53,828 nt of DNA from a virus, in the IMG/VR virus record IMGVR_UViG_3300021062_000019, positions 1-53,828 of that record. One strand, 5' to 3'. The translations under genes and the position numbers were made by a program. Below are positions 34,307-42,007 of the stretch, in pieces. The stretch's first letter is position 1; each line of letters opens with the position of its first letter. The notes under the pieces are model-generated. The model did not search any database and had not been told where the DNA came from. It worked only from the letters and a program-made list of their open reading frames with translations.

Positions 34307-34645
34307 TTACTGTTCTGCTACCAGAGAATCTAAAAGATTTTCAACCTGTGAATCATCCAGCTTAGAGATATCACTTATCAACAGCTTGAACTCATCACTT
34401 GTTTCCATTCTTTTACGAATCAGACCTTGCAGTAAACTAATCTCTTGATCGGTTGAAAGTTGCTCGGCTATTAAAAATGATTGAAATCTATCTAGCTCTT
34501 GGTCATTAAAAGTTAGCAGCAAGTTCACAATACCCTTAAACACTTGATTCTCTCTGTAAGTATGGAGTAGCACTTGTTCATTCTTCTGCCAGTGGGCTAA
34601 ACCTAATCGCTCTTTCATCTCTTGAGACATGATCTTTTTCTTCAC
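34307..34645 (-). CDS. Helical early protein with GTG start
   Basis: The start is GTG at 34645, 6 nt after a perfect AGGAGG; the later ATG inside the frame has no comparable site. The 112-aa product is all helical, and its C-terminal motif LDDSQVENLLDSLV resembles the last helix of the neighbouring XRE protein (LSLGQVNQLISTIL). The two may share a small dimerisation motif. No enzymatic signature is present. Confidence 0.62.
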   Translation of the reverse strand: MKKKIMSQEMKERLGLAHWQKNEQVLLHTYRENQVFKGIVNLLLTFNDQELDRFQSFLIAEQLSTDQEISLLQGLIRKRMETSDEFKLLISDISKLDDSQVENLLDSLVAEQ

Positions 34646-34663
34646 AATAACCTCCTAGCAACC

Positions 34664-35053
34664 TTACTCATAATGCAAAATGGTACTTATTAACTGGTTA
34701 ACCTGCCCTAAACTCAAACCCACAGCCAGTTTTAATAAGGTTTGCAACTCTGGCCTTTCTTGAGCTATTAGGACAGATTTTTCCAGCTCCTCATCAATTC
34801 GACCAGCAACGCTTATTAGCTTAGCTTCTTCTAGTTGTGACAAGCCTAATCCTTTACTTGCTCTTCTAAGCCAATTAAGACTAGGACTATAAGGGATGTA
34901 AGCGGCTTCAACCTTAGCCCAATAAGCTTGATCTAAACCACTCAGCTTACTTGCTTCTATTTGGGTTAGGTTACGAGATTTTCTTAATTCTTTAAGGTGT
35001 TTGCCCAGTGCTTTAGATCTCTCACGATTCTTTTTATATGCAATTTGTGGCAT
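34664..35053 (-). CDS. XRE-family HTH regulator
   Basis: The 129-aa protein contains a Cro/C1-type helix-turn-helix at about 12-70: LGKHLKELRKSRNLTQIEAS, then KLSGLDQAYWAKVEAAYIPY. The C-terminal 50 residues are helical and may dimerise. It lies in the leftward early block and is one of several HTH proteins in the genome. It may control neighbouring early genes or the int/xis switch (inference). Confidence 0.83.
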   Translation of the reverse strand: MPQIAYKKNRERSKALGKHLKELRKSRNLTQIEASKLSGLDQAYWAKVEAAYIPYSPSLNWLRRASKGLGLSQLEEAKLISVAGRIDEELEKSVLIAQERPELQTLLKLAVGLSLGQVNQLISTILHYE

Positions 35054-35092
35054 CCCTTGTACCTCATAGGAGGCTGTTACCCCTCCTGGTTG

Positions 35093-35887
35093 CTAGTAGT
35101 TGACGACTATTAATAGGTTAGGAAGCTTTTCTTTGACCAACTCTTTGAAATCGTTTATTTCATCGGTGACAGCTTGAGCGATAACATTTTCTTTTTCTGG
35201 CCAAAGCAAAGAAAATTCAATGCCAGCTTTGCCGTTGGTAGTGCTTAAAGCCGAATCAATTTCTAGTTCAGCCTCATAAAATCTTTTAGAATCTCTAGCA
35301 AATTGTAGTTTAAGTTTTAACGTTGCAGGTAATGCAGTGTTGTTGGTTCCACCGTTTCGACCAAATTCAACAATAATAGAAGAACCACCTTTGCCCTGTT
35401 CTACTAAAGGCTGACTGTTAAATGTAGTCTTTTCATCAAATGAGACTTTTCTATACTGCCTCATAAATTCAGCATAGTTATCTACAAAAGAATCACGTAG
35501 ACTTTGAAAAACACGTATTAACTCAAGGTGAGATAATCTAGATCTTAACTTCTCAAGAACACGAGCTAGTTGTGGTGATAGCTTACGATGATAGGTAATA
35601 CTATCGTACTTATCTACTGCGTCTATTAGTAAGCATTTAGCTGAATTCTCGGCAAAGATAACTGTCATTCCTTTGCCGCCAGCTTGATCTAAACCTCTGC
35701 GGTTAGCTTCTTCCAGGACATAAGCAGCAAAACTTTCTATATTAGAAACTTGTCTTTCAAAATAAGGCACTTTAACTTTTTGATATTGTTTATTGTGGTC
35801 TGAATAAATGTATTGTCCGTCGATTGTGTCTATCAGTGGACTCCTAGACAATTCTGTTGTGAGCTTATCAATAACTTCTACTTTCAT
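35093..35887 (-). CDS. DUF2303-like phage protein
   Basis: The 264-aa protein begins after an AAGGAGA site. Its organisation recalls the DUF2303 (YfdQ-like) family found in phage early regions: an N-terminal alpha/beta part with SFAAYVLEEANRRGLDQAGG, then TVIFAENSAKCLLIDAVD, a central helix, and a C-terminal beta region ending in LPNLLIVVNY. It co-occurs here with a companion small protein and recombination genes, as in other temperate phages. The molecular function of the family is not established. The assignment is by eye. Confidence 0.6.
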   Translation of the reverse strand: MKVEVIDKLTTELSRSPLIDTIDGQYIYSDHNKQYQKVKVPYFERQVSNIESFAAYVLEEANRRGLDQAGGKGMTVIFAENSAKCLLIDAVDKYDSITYHRKLSPQLARVLEKLRSRLSHLELIRVFQSLRDSFVDNYAEFMRQYRKVSFDEKTTFNSQPLVEQGKGGSSIIVEFGRNGGTNNTALPATLKLKLQFARDSKRFYEAELEIDSALSTTNGKAGIEFSLLWPEKENVIAQAVTDEINDFKELVKEKLPNLLIVVNY

Positions 35888-35901
35888 TGTTCGTAATCTC
35901 C

Positions 35902-36252
35902 TTAGTTGCTAATCTCATCATTCTCAAAATTAAAATTTGATTGGAATGGATTCTCAAAAAATGGCTCGCCTTTTTGATTGGTATAAAGCTTGATAGGTGT
36001 AGGAACTCCTTTTGCAGCTTTGGTATTTACCTTGGCAGAAAGTGCAACCTTGTGGTGTTCTTCCTTCTTAACAGAAAAGGTCACAGTTACAGTACTTTCT
36101 TTTCCATAACGATCAGTTGCTTCTATAGCTACATTGAGAGCATTGGTCATAGCATCATTAAGAAACATTGCTCGTCCACCTTCGCTTACTTCAATAGCTT
36201 CTATAATTTCCTTGCTCGTTACTTTCTCTAAAATGTCAGATTTCTTTTTCAT
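35902..36252 (-). CDS. Conserved phage protein next to the DUF2303-like gene
   Basis: The 116-aa product has a helical N-terminus (TSKEIIEAIEVSEGG) and a beta-strand-rich middle (TVTVTFSVKKEEHHKVALS) that resembles a small sandwich, with an acidic Asn-rich tail. It has an AGGAG site and precedes the DUF2303-like gene by 14 bp. Functional linkage to that gene is inferred from position. Confidence 0.6.
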   Translation of the reverse strand: MKKKSDILEKVTSKEIIEAIEVSEGGRAMFLNDAMTNALNVAIEATDRYGKESTVTVTFSVKKEEHHKVALSAKVNTKAAKGVPTPIKLYTNQKGEPFFENPFQSNFNFENDEISN

Positions 36253-36278
36253 AATGCATTACTCCTAATTAAATTAAT

Positions 36279-36590
36279 CTAAATAACTTCGCTAATTATT
36301 TCTTTTTGTTTATCTTGTTTCAGGATCACAGCTAAGGCTTCTTTTGTGTTGTGTATAACGTGGACTTGCCCTCTCCACTCCTCATGCCATTTCTTTTCTA
36401 GCTTTGTTAATTGCCTTTTTGAAGGTGGCTGCTTAGGATCTTTGACCTCAAACAGGTAATTGCAGCCACGAAAAGATACTAATAAATCAGGACAACCATC
36501 ACGAACGCTAGCCAAGCTTTGCACGGCACATCCCATCTGTCTGAGTTCTGCTACTATTTGAGCTTGATTGCTATCTACACGAGAGGGCAT
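36279..36590 (-). CDS. VRR-NUC-type nuclease
   Basis: The 103-aa protein has the PD-(D/E)xK layout of VRR-NUC nucleases: an N-terminal helix with QAQIVAELRQMGC, catalytic Asp in GCPDLLV, then the Glu-x-Lys pair in YLFEVKDPKQPPSKRQLT, and a final helix/strand with EWRGQVHVIH. Phage members are thought to process branched or replication intermediates. The start overlaps the stop of the DUF5131 gene by 16 bp, and RecT is encoded two genes further upstream, so it may belong to a recombination set. Confidence 0.78.
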   Translation of the reverse strand: MPSRVDSNQAQIVAELRQMGCAVQSLASVRDGCPDLLVSFRGCNYLFEVKDPKQPPSKRQLTKLEKKWHEEWRGQVHVIHNTKEALAVILKQDKQKEIISEVI

Positions 36591-37420
36591 TGCCTACCCT
36601 CCACACTTGGGAAATCTGCCCATTGCCTACCATCTAAAACAGGGAGTGAGATCTTGTTTTTCTTCTCATCCATCGCTTGCTTGTAGAAGAAATCCACACC
36701 GAACTTTTTACACTGATCACGAAGCGACCTAACCCAATCGTCGCTCATAGGACGAACGCCTTTACCTTTGCCGCTTTCAGCCCCAGCAATAATCCACCTA
36801 ATTTTTGAATCATAAATATATTCTTGCATTATGTTAGTTACAGGATTAGAGATAGCTAAATATCTACTAATATCTATCTGCTCCAAAAGAGGCTCACAAC
36901 TTATAAATAAATTTCTAGCAGGAACTTGAAGGAGGAGAGGAAGAAATTTATCAACAGTTTTTTGGCTACCAGCACTAACACCAAACCAACAGTTATCAAG
37001 CTTATTTATAGTATCTCTATGGTTTCCTGTTTCCTCTAAAAACTTAATTAGATTTTCTGGCCTTTTAGTTAATATTAAAAATGTGTGCTGTTCGCATTTT
37101 TCTATCATTTCTAAAACATCGTGAATAAACCAAGTAGGCACATCTTTATGAAACAAGTCAGCCATTGAATTAACAAAAACCCTTTCAGGAGTTTTCCAAG
37201 TAAGAGGTAGTCTAAGTAAACTACGAATGATTTTTACTTCTCCTGTCCATCTAACGCCGTTCGAGGTTAGCTTGGTCAACCCTTCATAAGGTTGACCTTT
37301 CCCACTAAATCTGTGTGCTTGTTTTTCGGCATAACAATTTTGACATTCAGGAGCTACACGCTCGCAACCTCTAACAACATTCCAAACCTTAGTTGCCCAC
37401 TCAATTGTCGTGTCAGCCAT
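36575..37420 (-). CDS. DUF5131 family (Gp37/Gp68-like) protein
   Basis: The 281-aa protein starts with the family's signature: TTIEWATKVWNVVRGCERVA followed by PECQNCYAEKQA, with Cys residues spaced as in a radical-SAM-like cluster site. Further hallmarks are RVFVNSMADLFH, FLILTKRPENL, NCWFGVSAGSQ and WIIAGAESGKG. This family is frequent in phages, and no reaction is firmly assigned to it. A ribosome-binding site (AGGTAGG) precedes the ATG, and the stop overlaps the VRR-NUC gene. Confidence 0.85.
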   Translation of the reverse strand: MADTTIEWATKVWNVVRGCERVAPECQNCYAEKQAHRFSGKGQPYEGLTKLTSNGVRWTGEVKIIRSLLRLPLTWKTPERVFVNSMADLFHKDVPTWFIHDVLEMIEKCEQHTFLILTKRPENLIKFLEETGNHRDTINKLDNCWFGVSAGSQKTVDKFLPLLLQVPARNLFISCEPLLEQIDISRYLAISNPVTNIMQEYIYDSKIRWIIAGAESGKGKGVRPMSDDWVRSLRDQCKKFGVDFFYKQAMDEKKNKISLPVLDGRQWADFPSVEGRQCPLV

Positions 37421-38449
37421 TTACTTACCTACCTTCTGCTGCTTCTCAGTAGCTTCTTTGATAGCCTGCTTTTTCTTATTGATCCAGATTCGTAGCTGAC
37501 TATCCTCAAACTTGTCATAGCCCTTTGGTAGTCTGTCACAGTTAGGATCAACGCTTTCTAGCTCTGCTTGGAGGTCACAGAGTTGGCCTAGTAGAGGGTT
37601 AGGAGGAGGTGCTTCAACAACTGGCTCTGGCTGTATATCAATAAATGTATCTGTTTTGACTTCTTGTGTGGGTTGTGGCTCTGGAGCTTCTACTGGCAGT
37701 GTTGGTATATCAGCACTGGTTAGCTGAGGAACTCGTGAGTAATCAATCTCGTGTTGTTCTTCAATCTGGCTAGCTCGTTCAACTTTAGCTAAGCCTGGTA
37801 TGTTGTAGGGAAGTAGCTTGCATAATCTTTTGATTACAGTCTTTTTGGCCATCTCTGGATAATCAGTAACCCAGGGGCCGTTATTGGCTGATTTGGATTT
37901 CTTTCTAATGTGGTCAATATCTGCTCTCTCCATTACGCAATGCTTAACTCTGCCACTAGCGAGATAAGCAATTGCATAAGCTGCTACAACTTCACCTCTA
38001 TTTGTTCCTACTTTTTCAGGTGGCTTATGCTTAATAAAAGGATTGGTTCCTAATTCATATTGAAAGAAATCTTTTTCATAAACACATTCTGACACTATAT
38101 CCTCAACAAATCCTTGCTCTTCCACTAGCTGAATGTAGCCACGATAACCAATCTGAAACTTAGCTTCATTGCCATAAGGCACGAGCCAAGCTAGTCCTAA
38201 TTTATTAACTGGTAGTCCTAAAGTAGCTGCATCATAAGCTGCTAGCGCTATTGATTCTGCTGTACATTTTTGCAACGCTACAGAAGCTGCTACGGTCGTA
38301 ATAACACTTGCTATATACAAATCCGCGCTATGACCTTTAGGCAATACTTCTATAAACTTCGGTTTCATCGTTGCTAATAAAGCAGATACTTTCTTGGTTG
38401 GCACCAATTGTTGATTCTGATTCTGTTGACTCTGTGTTGTTGCTGACAT
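37421..38449 (-). CDS. recT: RecT family single-strand annealing protein
   Basis: The 342-aa protein matches RecT: an N-terminal helical part with CTAESIALAAYDAATLGLPV and WLVPYGNEAKFQIGYRGYIQ (the family's core motif), then YAIAYLASGRVKHCVMERAD and SANNGPWVTDYPEMAKKTVI. It anneals complementary strands during phage recombination. The last 100 residues are a Pro/Gln-rich linker and a charged tail. A strong GGAGGAGG precedes the start although that start lies inside the upstream gene (113-bp overlap). No RecE-like exonuclease is evident. Confidence 0.94.
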   Translation of the reverse strand: MSATTQSQQNQNQQLVPTKKVSALLATMKPKFIEVLPKGHSADLYIASVITTVAASVALQKCTAESIALAAYDAATLGLPVNKLGLAWLVPYGNEAKFQIGYRGYIQLVEEQGFVEDIVSECVYEKDFFQYELGTNPFIKHKPPEKVGTNRGEVVAAYAIAYLASGRVKHCVMERADIDHIRKKSKSANNGPWVTDYPEMAKKTVIKRLCKLLPYNIPGLAKVERASQIEEQHEIDYSRVPQLTSADIPTLPVEAPEPQPTQEVKTDTFIDIQPEPVVEAPPPNPLLGQLCDLQAELESVDPNCDRLPKGYDKFEDSQLRIWINKKKQAIKEATEKQQKVGK

Positions 38450-38930
38450 TATTTTCTTCCTCCTCCTTAATTTCCTTCCATATTGATTGTGAGTTTTGTA
38501 TGAAACTACCTGTTACATATAAAGGGACTTTCATTCTGTAATTGCCGTTGTTACCATTTTGTTCTAGGTAAACATTTATTCCTAAACTACTTAATTGTTT
38601 TGCCACTTCTAAAATTCCATCCTTCTCCCACCCTGTAAACATCCAGTACAAAGGATTCTGCTGATCTGCATTCCTACACTTACATCCTGGTAATGTAGGA
38701 GGTGTAAGCTTCTTGACTGGTTTAGTTGGCTCTAGTTTTTCCTCAACGAATGGACGGCCTAGCTTTAGAACAGCACCATCCTCAACTAGAAAGCCTTTAC
38801 TAACTGCTTTTGTGATTGCTTCGCTACGATGATCCAAGCAGCTATTTAGCATGATCCAATCGCTGCAACCTTTCTCTACCTCTTCTACAACCTTTCTTAT
38901 TTCTTCATCAGTGACAGGTTTTTCTCTCAT
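38337..38930 (-). CDS. Early protein paralogous to the 42008 gene
   Basis: The 197-aa product has an N-terminal helical module (EEIRKVVEEVEKGCSDWIML) and a central segment PLYWMFTGWEKDGI followed by LGINVYLEQNGNNGNYRMKV. A closely similar layout occurs in the protein at 42008-42685. A short Cys motif (GCKCRN) is unique to this copy. The last 38 codons overlap recT in another frame, and the tail is Ser/Glu-rich. Function unknown. Confidence 0.65.
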   Translation of the reverse strand: MREKPVTDEEIRKVVEEVEKGCSDWIMLNSCLDHRSEAITKAVSKGFLVEDGAVLKLGRPFVEEKLEPTKPVKKLTPPTLPGCKCRNADQQNPLYWMFTGWEKDGILEVAKQLSSLGINVYLEQNGNNGNYRMKVPLYVTGSFIQNSQSIWKEIKEEEENNVSNNTESTESESTIGANQESICFISNDETEVYRSIA

Positions 38931-38936
38931 AACTAC

Positions 38937-39248
38937 CTACTTCTTGCTGGCTATATCAAAAAAGAATTGTCTCCATCCTGAGATCTCAGGTCTTTTAATT
39001 GGTTCGTAGTTTCTAGGCATTTCAACAACCCTATGTGGGCGATCATCAACTGCTGGTTGTGTTGCAGGAGCTACAGGAGCTAGCCCTATTTCCTGAGAGA
39101 ATGCTTGCTTTTTCTCTGCATGCTTCTCTATTAGCTGTTGAGCTAGTAGCCTAGTAGGGCTTTTGCTTGGCACCAACTGCAAAGGTTCTTTAGGTTGTAT
39201 TCGTTGCACTTTAGGCAATGCTACTTCTGCTAATTCTGGGAGAGACAT
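38937..39248 (-). CDS. Hypothetical Pro/Ala-rich early protein
   Basis: The 103-aa product is rich in Pro, Ala and Lys (PKVQRIQPKEPLQLVPSK) with a conserved-looking C-terminus (ISGWRQFFFDIASKK). An AAGGAGG site lies 8 nt upstream of the ATG, and the gene overlaps the end of the next upstream gene by 19 bp. Mostly disordered in appearance; it may be a small partner or adaptor. No family is recognised. Confidence 0.6.
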   Translation of the reverse strand: MSLPELAEVALPKVQRIQPKEPLQLVPSKSPTRLLAQQLIEKHAEKKQAFSQEIGLAPVAPATQPAVDDRPHRVVEMPRNYEPIKRPEISGWRQFFFDIASKK

Positions 39249-39892
39249 TGTTTTTCCTCCTTCTCTAGTTCTGCTTTTAGTTCTGCCAATAAACCGTTTT
39301 TATTGTCCTGGTAAATAACCTTAATAGAAGTAATGCCTTTAGCTAATGTGCCTAATCTATTGGCTTTCTTTTGATAATGGTCTGTTACTAGCTCTTTAGA
39401 TTCAGGCATAGTACGTGTACTGCCTATGGTTTGCTTAGCTATCTCTTGATAGTGCTGAGATAAGCCAGAGAAGCTTTTAATAAGAGCATCTAAGGTTGGT
39501 GTTATGCCGTAGTGACCAAGCATTGCTGAGATTATTTGTCCTAAGCTGAATGGATCATTGGCCTCTACTATGTCTTGGAAGTCACTACCATCAATAGCTA
39601 GGTCTTCTTCAAGAGCAAACGATAGCTTATAGGCAAGTACATTAAGATCTGCTGCTTCCTCATAGATAGCTTTTGAGTCTTCTCTCTTGCCGCTTTCCTG
39701 CATAGCATAAGCACACAGGCTAAGATCTTGACCTTCTGTTTTAACTACTTCGTGCAATGTTTCAGTCAGTTTGTGGAACCCAACTTCTAAACCTAAAACC
39801 TTTACAAAGGTTGGTAATCCTAACTGTTGAACCAGATTACCTATTGTTATTAATTGCTCACCAGTAGGATTGTTTAATGTAGTTTGAGCCAT
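39230..39892 (-). CDS. All-helical hypothetical early protein
   Basis: The start is set at MAQTTLNN (39892) because AAGGAGG lies just before it; the frame stays open to 39934 but that start has no such site. The 220-aa protein is almost entirely helical, with two similar-looking units, LPTFVKVLGLEVGFHKLTET and IISAMLGHYGITPTLDALIK, and a Lys/Glu-rich C-terminal coil. The tandem helical units suggest a protein-binding scaffold. No known family is recognised. Confidence 0.6.
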   Translation of the reverse strand: MAQTTLNNPTGEQLITIGNLVQQLGLPTFVKVLGLEVGFHKLTETLHEVVKTEGQDLSLCAYAMQESGKREDSKAIYEEAADLNVLAYKLSFALEEDLAIDGSDFQDIVEANDPFSLGQIISAMLGHYGITPTLDALIKSFSGLSQHYQEIAKQTIGSTRTMPESKELVTDHYQKKANRLGTLAKGITSIKVIYQDNKNGLLAELKAELEKEEKQCLSQN

Positions 39893-39949
39893 TCTGTTTT
39901 CCTCCTTCGAGAGTGCAACGGCTAGAGGTGCCATTGCCTATTTAATGAA

Positions 39950-40018
39950 GCAACCTGAAGGATTTGAACCTTCACTGTTAACATGCCTGTTTGCGTCTAC
40001 CAGTTGCGCCAAGGTTGC
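39950..40018 (-). tRNA. tRNA-like element with shortened anticodon arm
   Basis: Read on the minus strand there is a perfect 7-bp acceptor (GCAACCT/AGGTTGC), a D-arm GCGC-AACTGGTAGA-CGC, and a perfect T-arm GAAGG-TTCAAAT-CCTTC. The stretch between the D and T arms is 19 nt, about 3-4 too short for a normal anticodon arm plus variable loop, and can only form AACA/TGTT around GGCA. No CCA is encoded. It is either a degenerate tRNA or a tRNA mimic; no amino acid can be assigned. Confidence 0.55.
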
Positions 40019-40273
40019 AAAATGCCTATCAAGCAGATAGGCCAATCCGTATAAACATACCGTTGTAAAAAACCAAAATATTATTTAAGGAAGCACTCCT
40101 TTCAATTGATTAAAATAACCTATTTGGGATAGGTAACTTGTTTTGGTTAAAGAGTTTGCACCAAATAAACTTGTTGAAAAACAAGCACCAACGCGGCTAG
40201 TAGTAAATGAATCCATGTAACAGGTTTTTGTCTGAAAAATAATTTTCTAGGAGAAACCGCCGCGTTGTACTTG
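40019..40273 (-). ncRNA. Gene-free stretch with several RNA hairpins
   Basis: No convincing ORF lies here. Hairpins are GCCTATC/GATAGGC (40024-40042), ACCTAT/ATAGGT around TTGGG, CTTGTT/AACAAG with a GAAA loop (40170-40185), and a long-range 9-bp stem CAACGCGGC/GCCGCGTTG (40189-40197 with 40259-40267) enclosing 61 nt. On the minus strand they lead into the tRNA-like element. A structured RNA transcribed leftward is the simplest reading. Confidence 0.45.
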
Positions 40274-40582
40274 CTATACTGATAAACCAATTAATCTTCT
40301 TATCTCAGCATCTTCAAGAGGCTGTTTTCCTGACTCAAAACGCGAAAGCGTAACTGCACTGTAGCCAATAACCGCGCAGAATTCTCTAAGGCTATAATCT
40401 TTACTGAGCCTATACTCTTTAATCTTTTTGCCTTCTTCTATCCAGTCGGCTTGTTCTTGTGTGATTTCACCGCTACCGCCACAAGTAAAACAGGTTAAAT
40501 GTTCCCAAGTATGAGGTTTATTCCCTCTGTTTACGTGACAAAAATTAGTTCCTTTGCCGTTACAATGTGGACAAGTAGACAT
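40274..40582 (-). CDS. Zinc-ribbon plus XRE HTH regulator
   Basis: The 102-aa protein joins a DnaJ-like zinc ribbon (CPHCNGKGTN, then CFTCGGSGEIT, with His residues between; about 4-40) to an XRE helix-turn-helix (SLREFCAVIGYSAVTLSRFE, about 62-90). The layout recalls MqsA-type antitoxin/regulators, but no toxin gene is next to it. It is flanked on both sides by hairpin-rich non-coding DNA, so it may regulate, or be regulated through, those RNAs. A terminator-like hairpin stands 28 bp upstream of its start. Confidence 0.8.
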   Translation of the reverse strand: MSTCPHCNGKGTNFCHVNRGNKPHTWEHLTCFTCGGSGEITQEQADWIEEGKKIKEYRLSKDYSLREFCAVIGYSAVTLSRFESGKQPLEDAEIRRLIGLSV

Positions 40583-40875
40583 AATTACCTCTTCCGTGTT
40601 TGATAAAAAGGGGAGTGCATTAACTCCCCAACTCTAAGGAGGAAAAGGGTTTAGCTCCCTTTTCAGTTAACAAAAACGAGCCTGCCAGCGAATTAAAAAT
40701 ATTGTATTTTCAGAGTCTCGAGTGGCTGGCAAGGCTATAACCTTAAAAAGTGGTGGGATACCTACCGAGTTTATCCCACCTAAATTAGCATCTGTCTTAC
40801 TCACATAAGACTCTTTGGAAATCGGTAAATGCCGTAATAAACCTCAAGTGTTTTTAATAGAGAGGAAAGTTTTCC
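40583..40875 (-). ncRNA. Hairpin array with tandem leftward terminator-like stems
   Basis: No gene is visible. In leftward order the stems are GAGGAAA/TTTCCTC (40862-40877), GTCTTA/TAAGAC (40794-40811), GGTGGGATA/TATCCCACC (40752-40780, then ACTTTTT on the minus strand), GCCTGCCAGC with a bulged partner (40680-40735, then TCGTTTTT), AAAAGGG/CCCTTTT (40643-40663) and GGGGAGT/ACTCCCC (40610-40629, then TTTTT). Three are followed by T-runs on the minus strand, so leftward transcripts would meet repeated stops before the zinc/HTH gene. Confidence 0.55.
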
Positions 40876-41868
40876 TCATTTAGTATTTTTCTCTAGGTAG
40901 GCAGATACATCAATGCCTGATAAGTGAAAACTTTCTTCCATCCTGGCTGTGAAAATTTTCTGTATTCGCCTTTTCTCGAAAAACGCATTCCAGCAAATAG
41001 CAACAGAGTTAACCACATCGAACCGAGTCAGGATCTTAGTTTTCCTACTAGCTTTCGTAGAAGTGCTTAACGCAGAGCTTAAAAGTAATTCTCTTAACAG
41101 TCTTGTTGGAGAATGTGTTTCTTTTATATCTCCCGTAGCAACTTCATACCAAAAGTTTTGTGCAACTTCTGGTTGGTGCTTAACAGTAATAAGACCCATA
41201 GCAAAACAAGGTACACTAAATAAGCGTTTCCCAAGACCAGTTCGCATTTTATTGGAAACAATAGAATTATATCGTTTTGCGTAGTGATACCACTCATCTA
41301 ATAAAGCAAGGGTGTTCATTCTAGAAAATTGATTTTTGTGCTTATTGGTGATTTCTAATCCTCTAGAAATAAAGTTAACTGCTGAACCTAGGTAGTTAAT
41401 GGTTTTATTTGACAAAGAATATTTTTCACTAAGAGAGTAGGCACTATACATATCTGCATAGCTTCTTATTACTGGAATATCAAAATGTGTATAAAGTTGG
41501 GCGATCTCGCCGTGATCGTCTACGTAGTATTTCTTTACTGGTAATCGCTGAGATTTACCTGAAACCCAAATAGCTTTTAAGGTGTGTTGGCCATTTATCA
41601 AATATTCTTTGTCGCCTACTACTGCAAAAGCTATAACTGTAGTAGGTTGAAAATTTCCCCTTTCCATTTCTGCAGCGAAAAACAACACTCTGTCTTTCTT
41701 CAAATCTCTTTGACCTTCATATTGACAGTAGGTGAGCCAGTAATCCGCAAGCTCTTTATCTATAAGCGTTTCATTTATTTCTGATGAGGATTGACCGATT
41801 ATTTGATTTTTAATAGTAGAGGTTTTTGTATCTACTATTGTCTTATGTTCGTTTGATGCTAATTGCAT
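40876..41868 (-). CDS. ParB/Srx-like phage protein
   Basis: The 330-aa protein contains, at about 55-110, an N-terminal ParB/sulfiredoxin-like fold: LFFAAEMERGNFQPTTVIAF then YLINGQHTLKAIWVSGKSQ, where NGQHTLKAI is the family's phosphate-binding turn, and then LPVKKYYVDD. The remaining 200 residues are helical (SYADMYSAYSLSEKYSLSN) and of unknown role. An AAGGAG site precedes the ATG. Phage members with this layout have no firmly assigned activity; DNA binding or nucleotide-dependent modification are possibilities. Confidence 0.68.
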   Translation of the reverse strand: MQLASNEHKTIVDTKTSTIKNQIIGQSSSEINETLIDKELADYWLTYCQYEGQRDLKKDRVLFFAAEMERGNFQPTTVIAFAVVGDKEYLINGQHTLKAIWVSGKSQRLPVKKYYVDDHGEIAQLYTHFDIPVIRSYADMYSAYSLSEKYSLSNKTINYLGSAVNFISRGLEITNKHKNQFSRMNTLALLDEWYHYAKRYNSIVSNKMRTGLGKRLFSVPCFAMGLITVKHQPEVAQNFWYEVATGDIKETHSPTRLLRELLLSSALSTSTKASRKTKILTRFDVVNSVAICWNAFFEKRRIQKIFTARMEESFHLSGIDVSAYLEKNTK

Positions 41869-42007
41869 ATTTTGCTCCTTTTTGAATTAATATAAGTTCT
41901 ATCACGTAAGCGATAAAACATTACAATATAAGATCTTATGAGTATGATCATTGAATTATTTTTATTTGATTTTTGAATGGTATTACTAAAGGAAAGTAAC
42001 CCTAACA

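Noticed and set aside
40274-40582. Toxin-antitoxin system based on the zinc/HTH protein
   Set aside because: The protein resembles an MqsA-type layout, but no small toxin gene lies beside it; both flanks are non-coding hairpin-rich DNA.
40949-41284. 111-aa plus-strand frame opposite the ParB-like gene
   Set aside because: No ribosome-binding site or motif; the opposite strand encodes a protein with a recognisable NGQHTLKAI motif.
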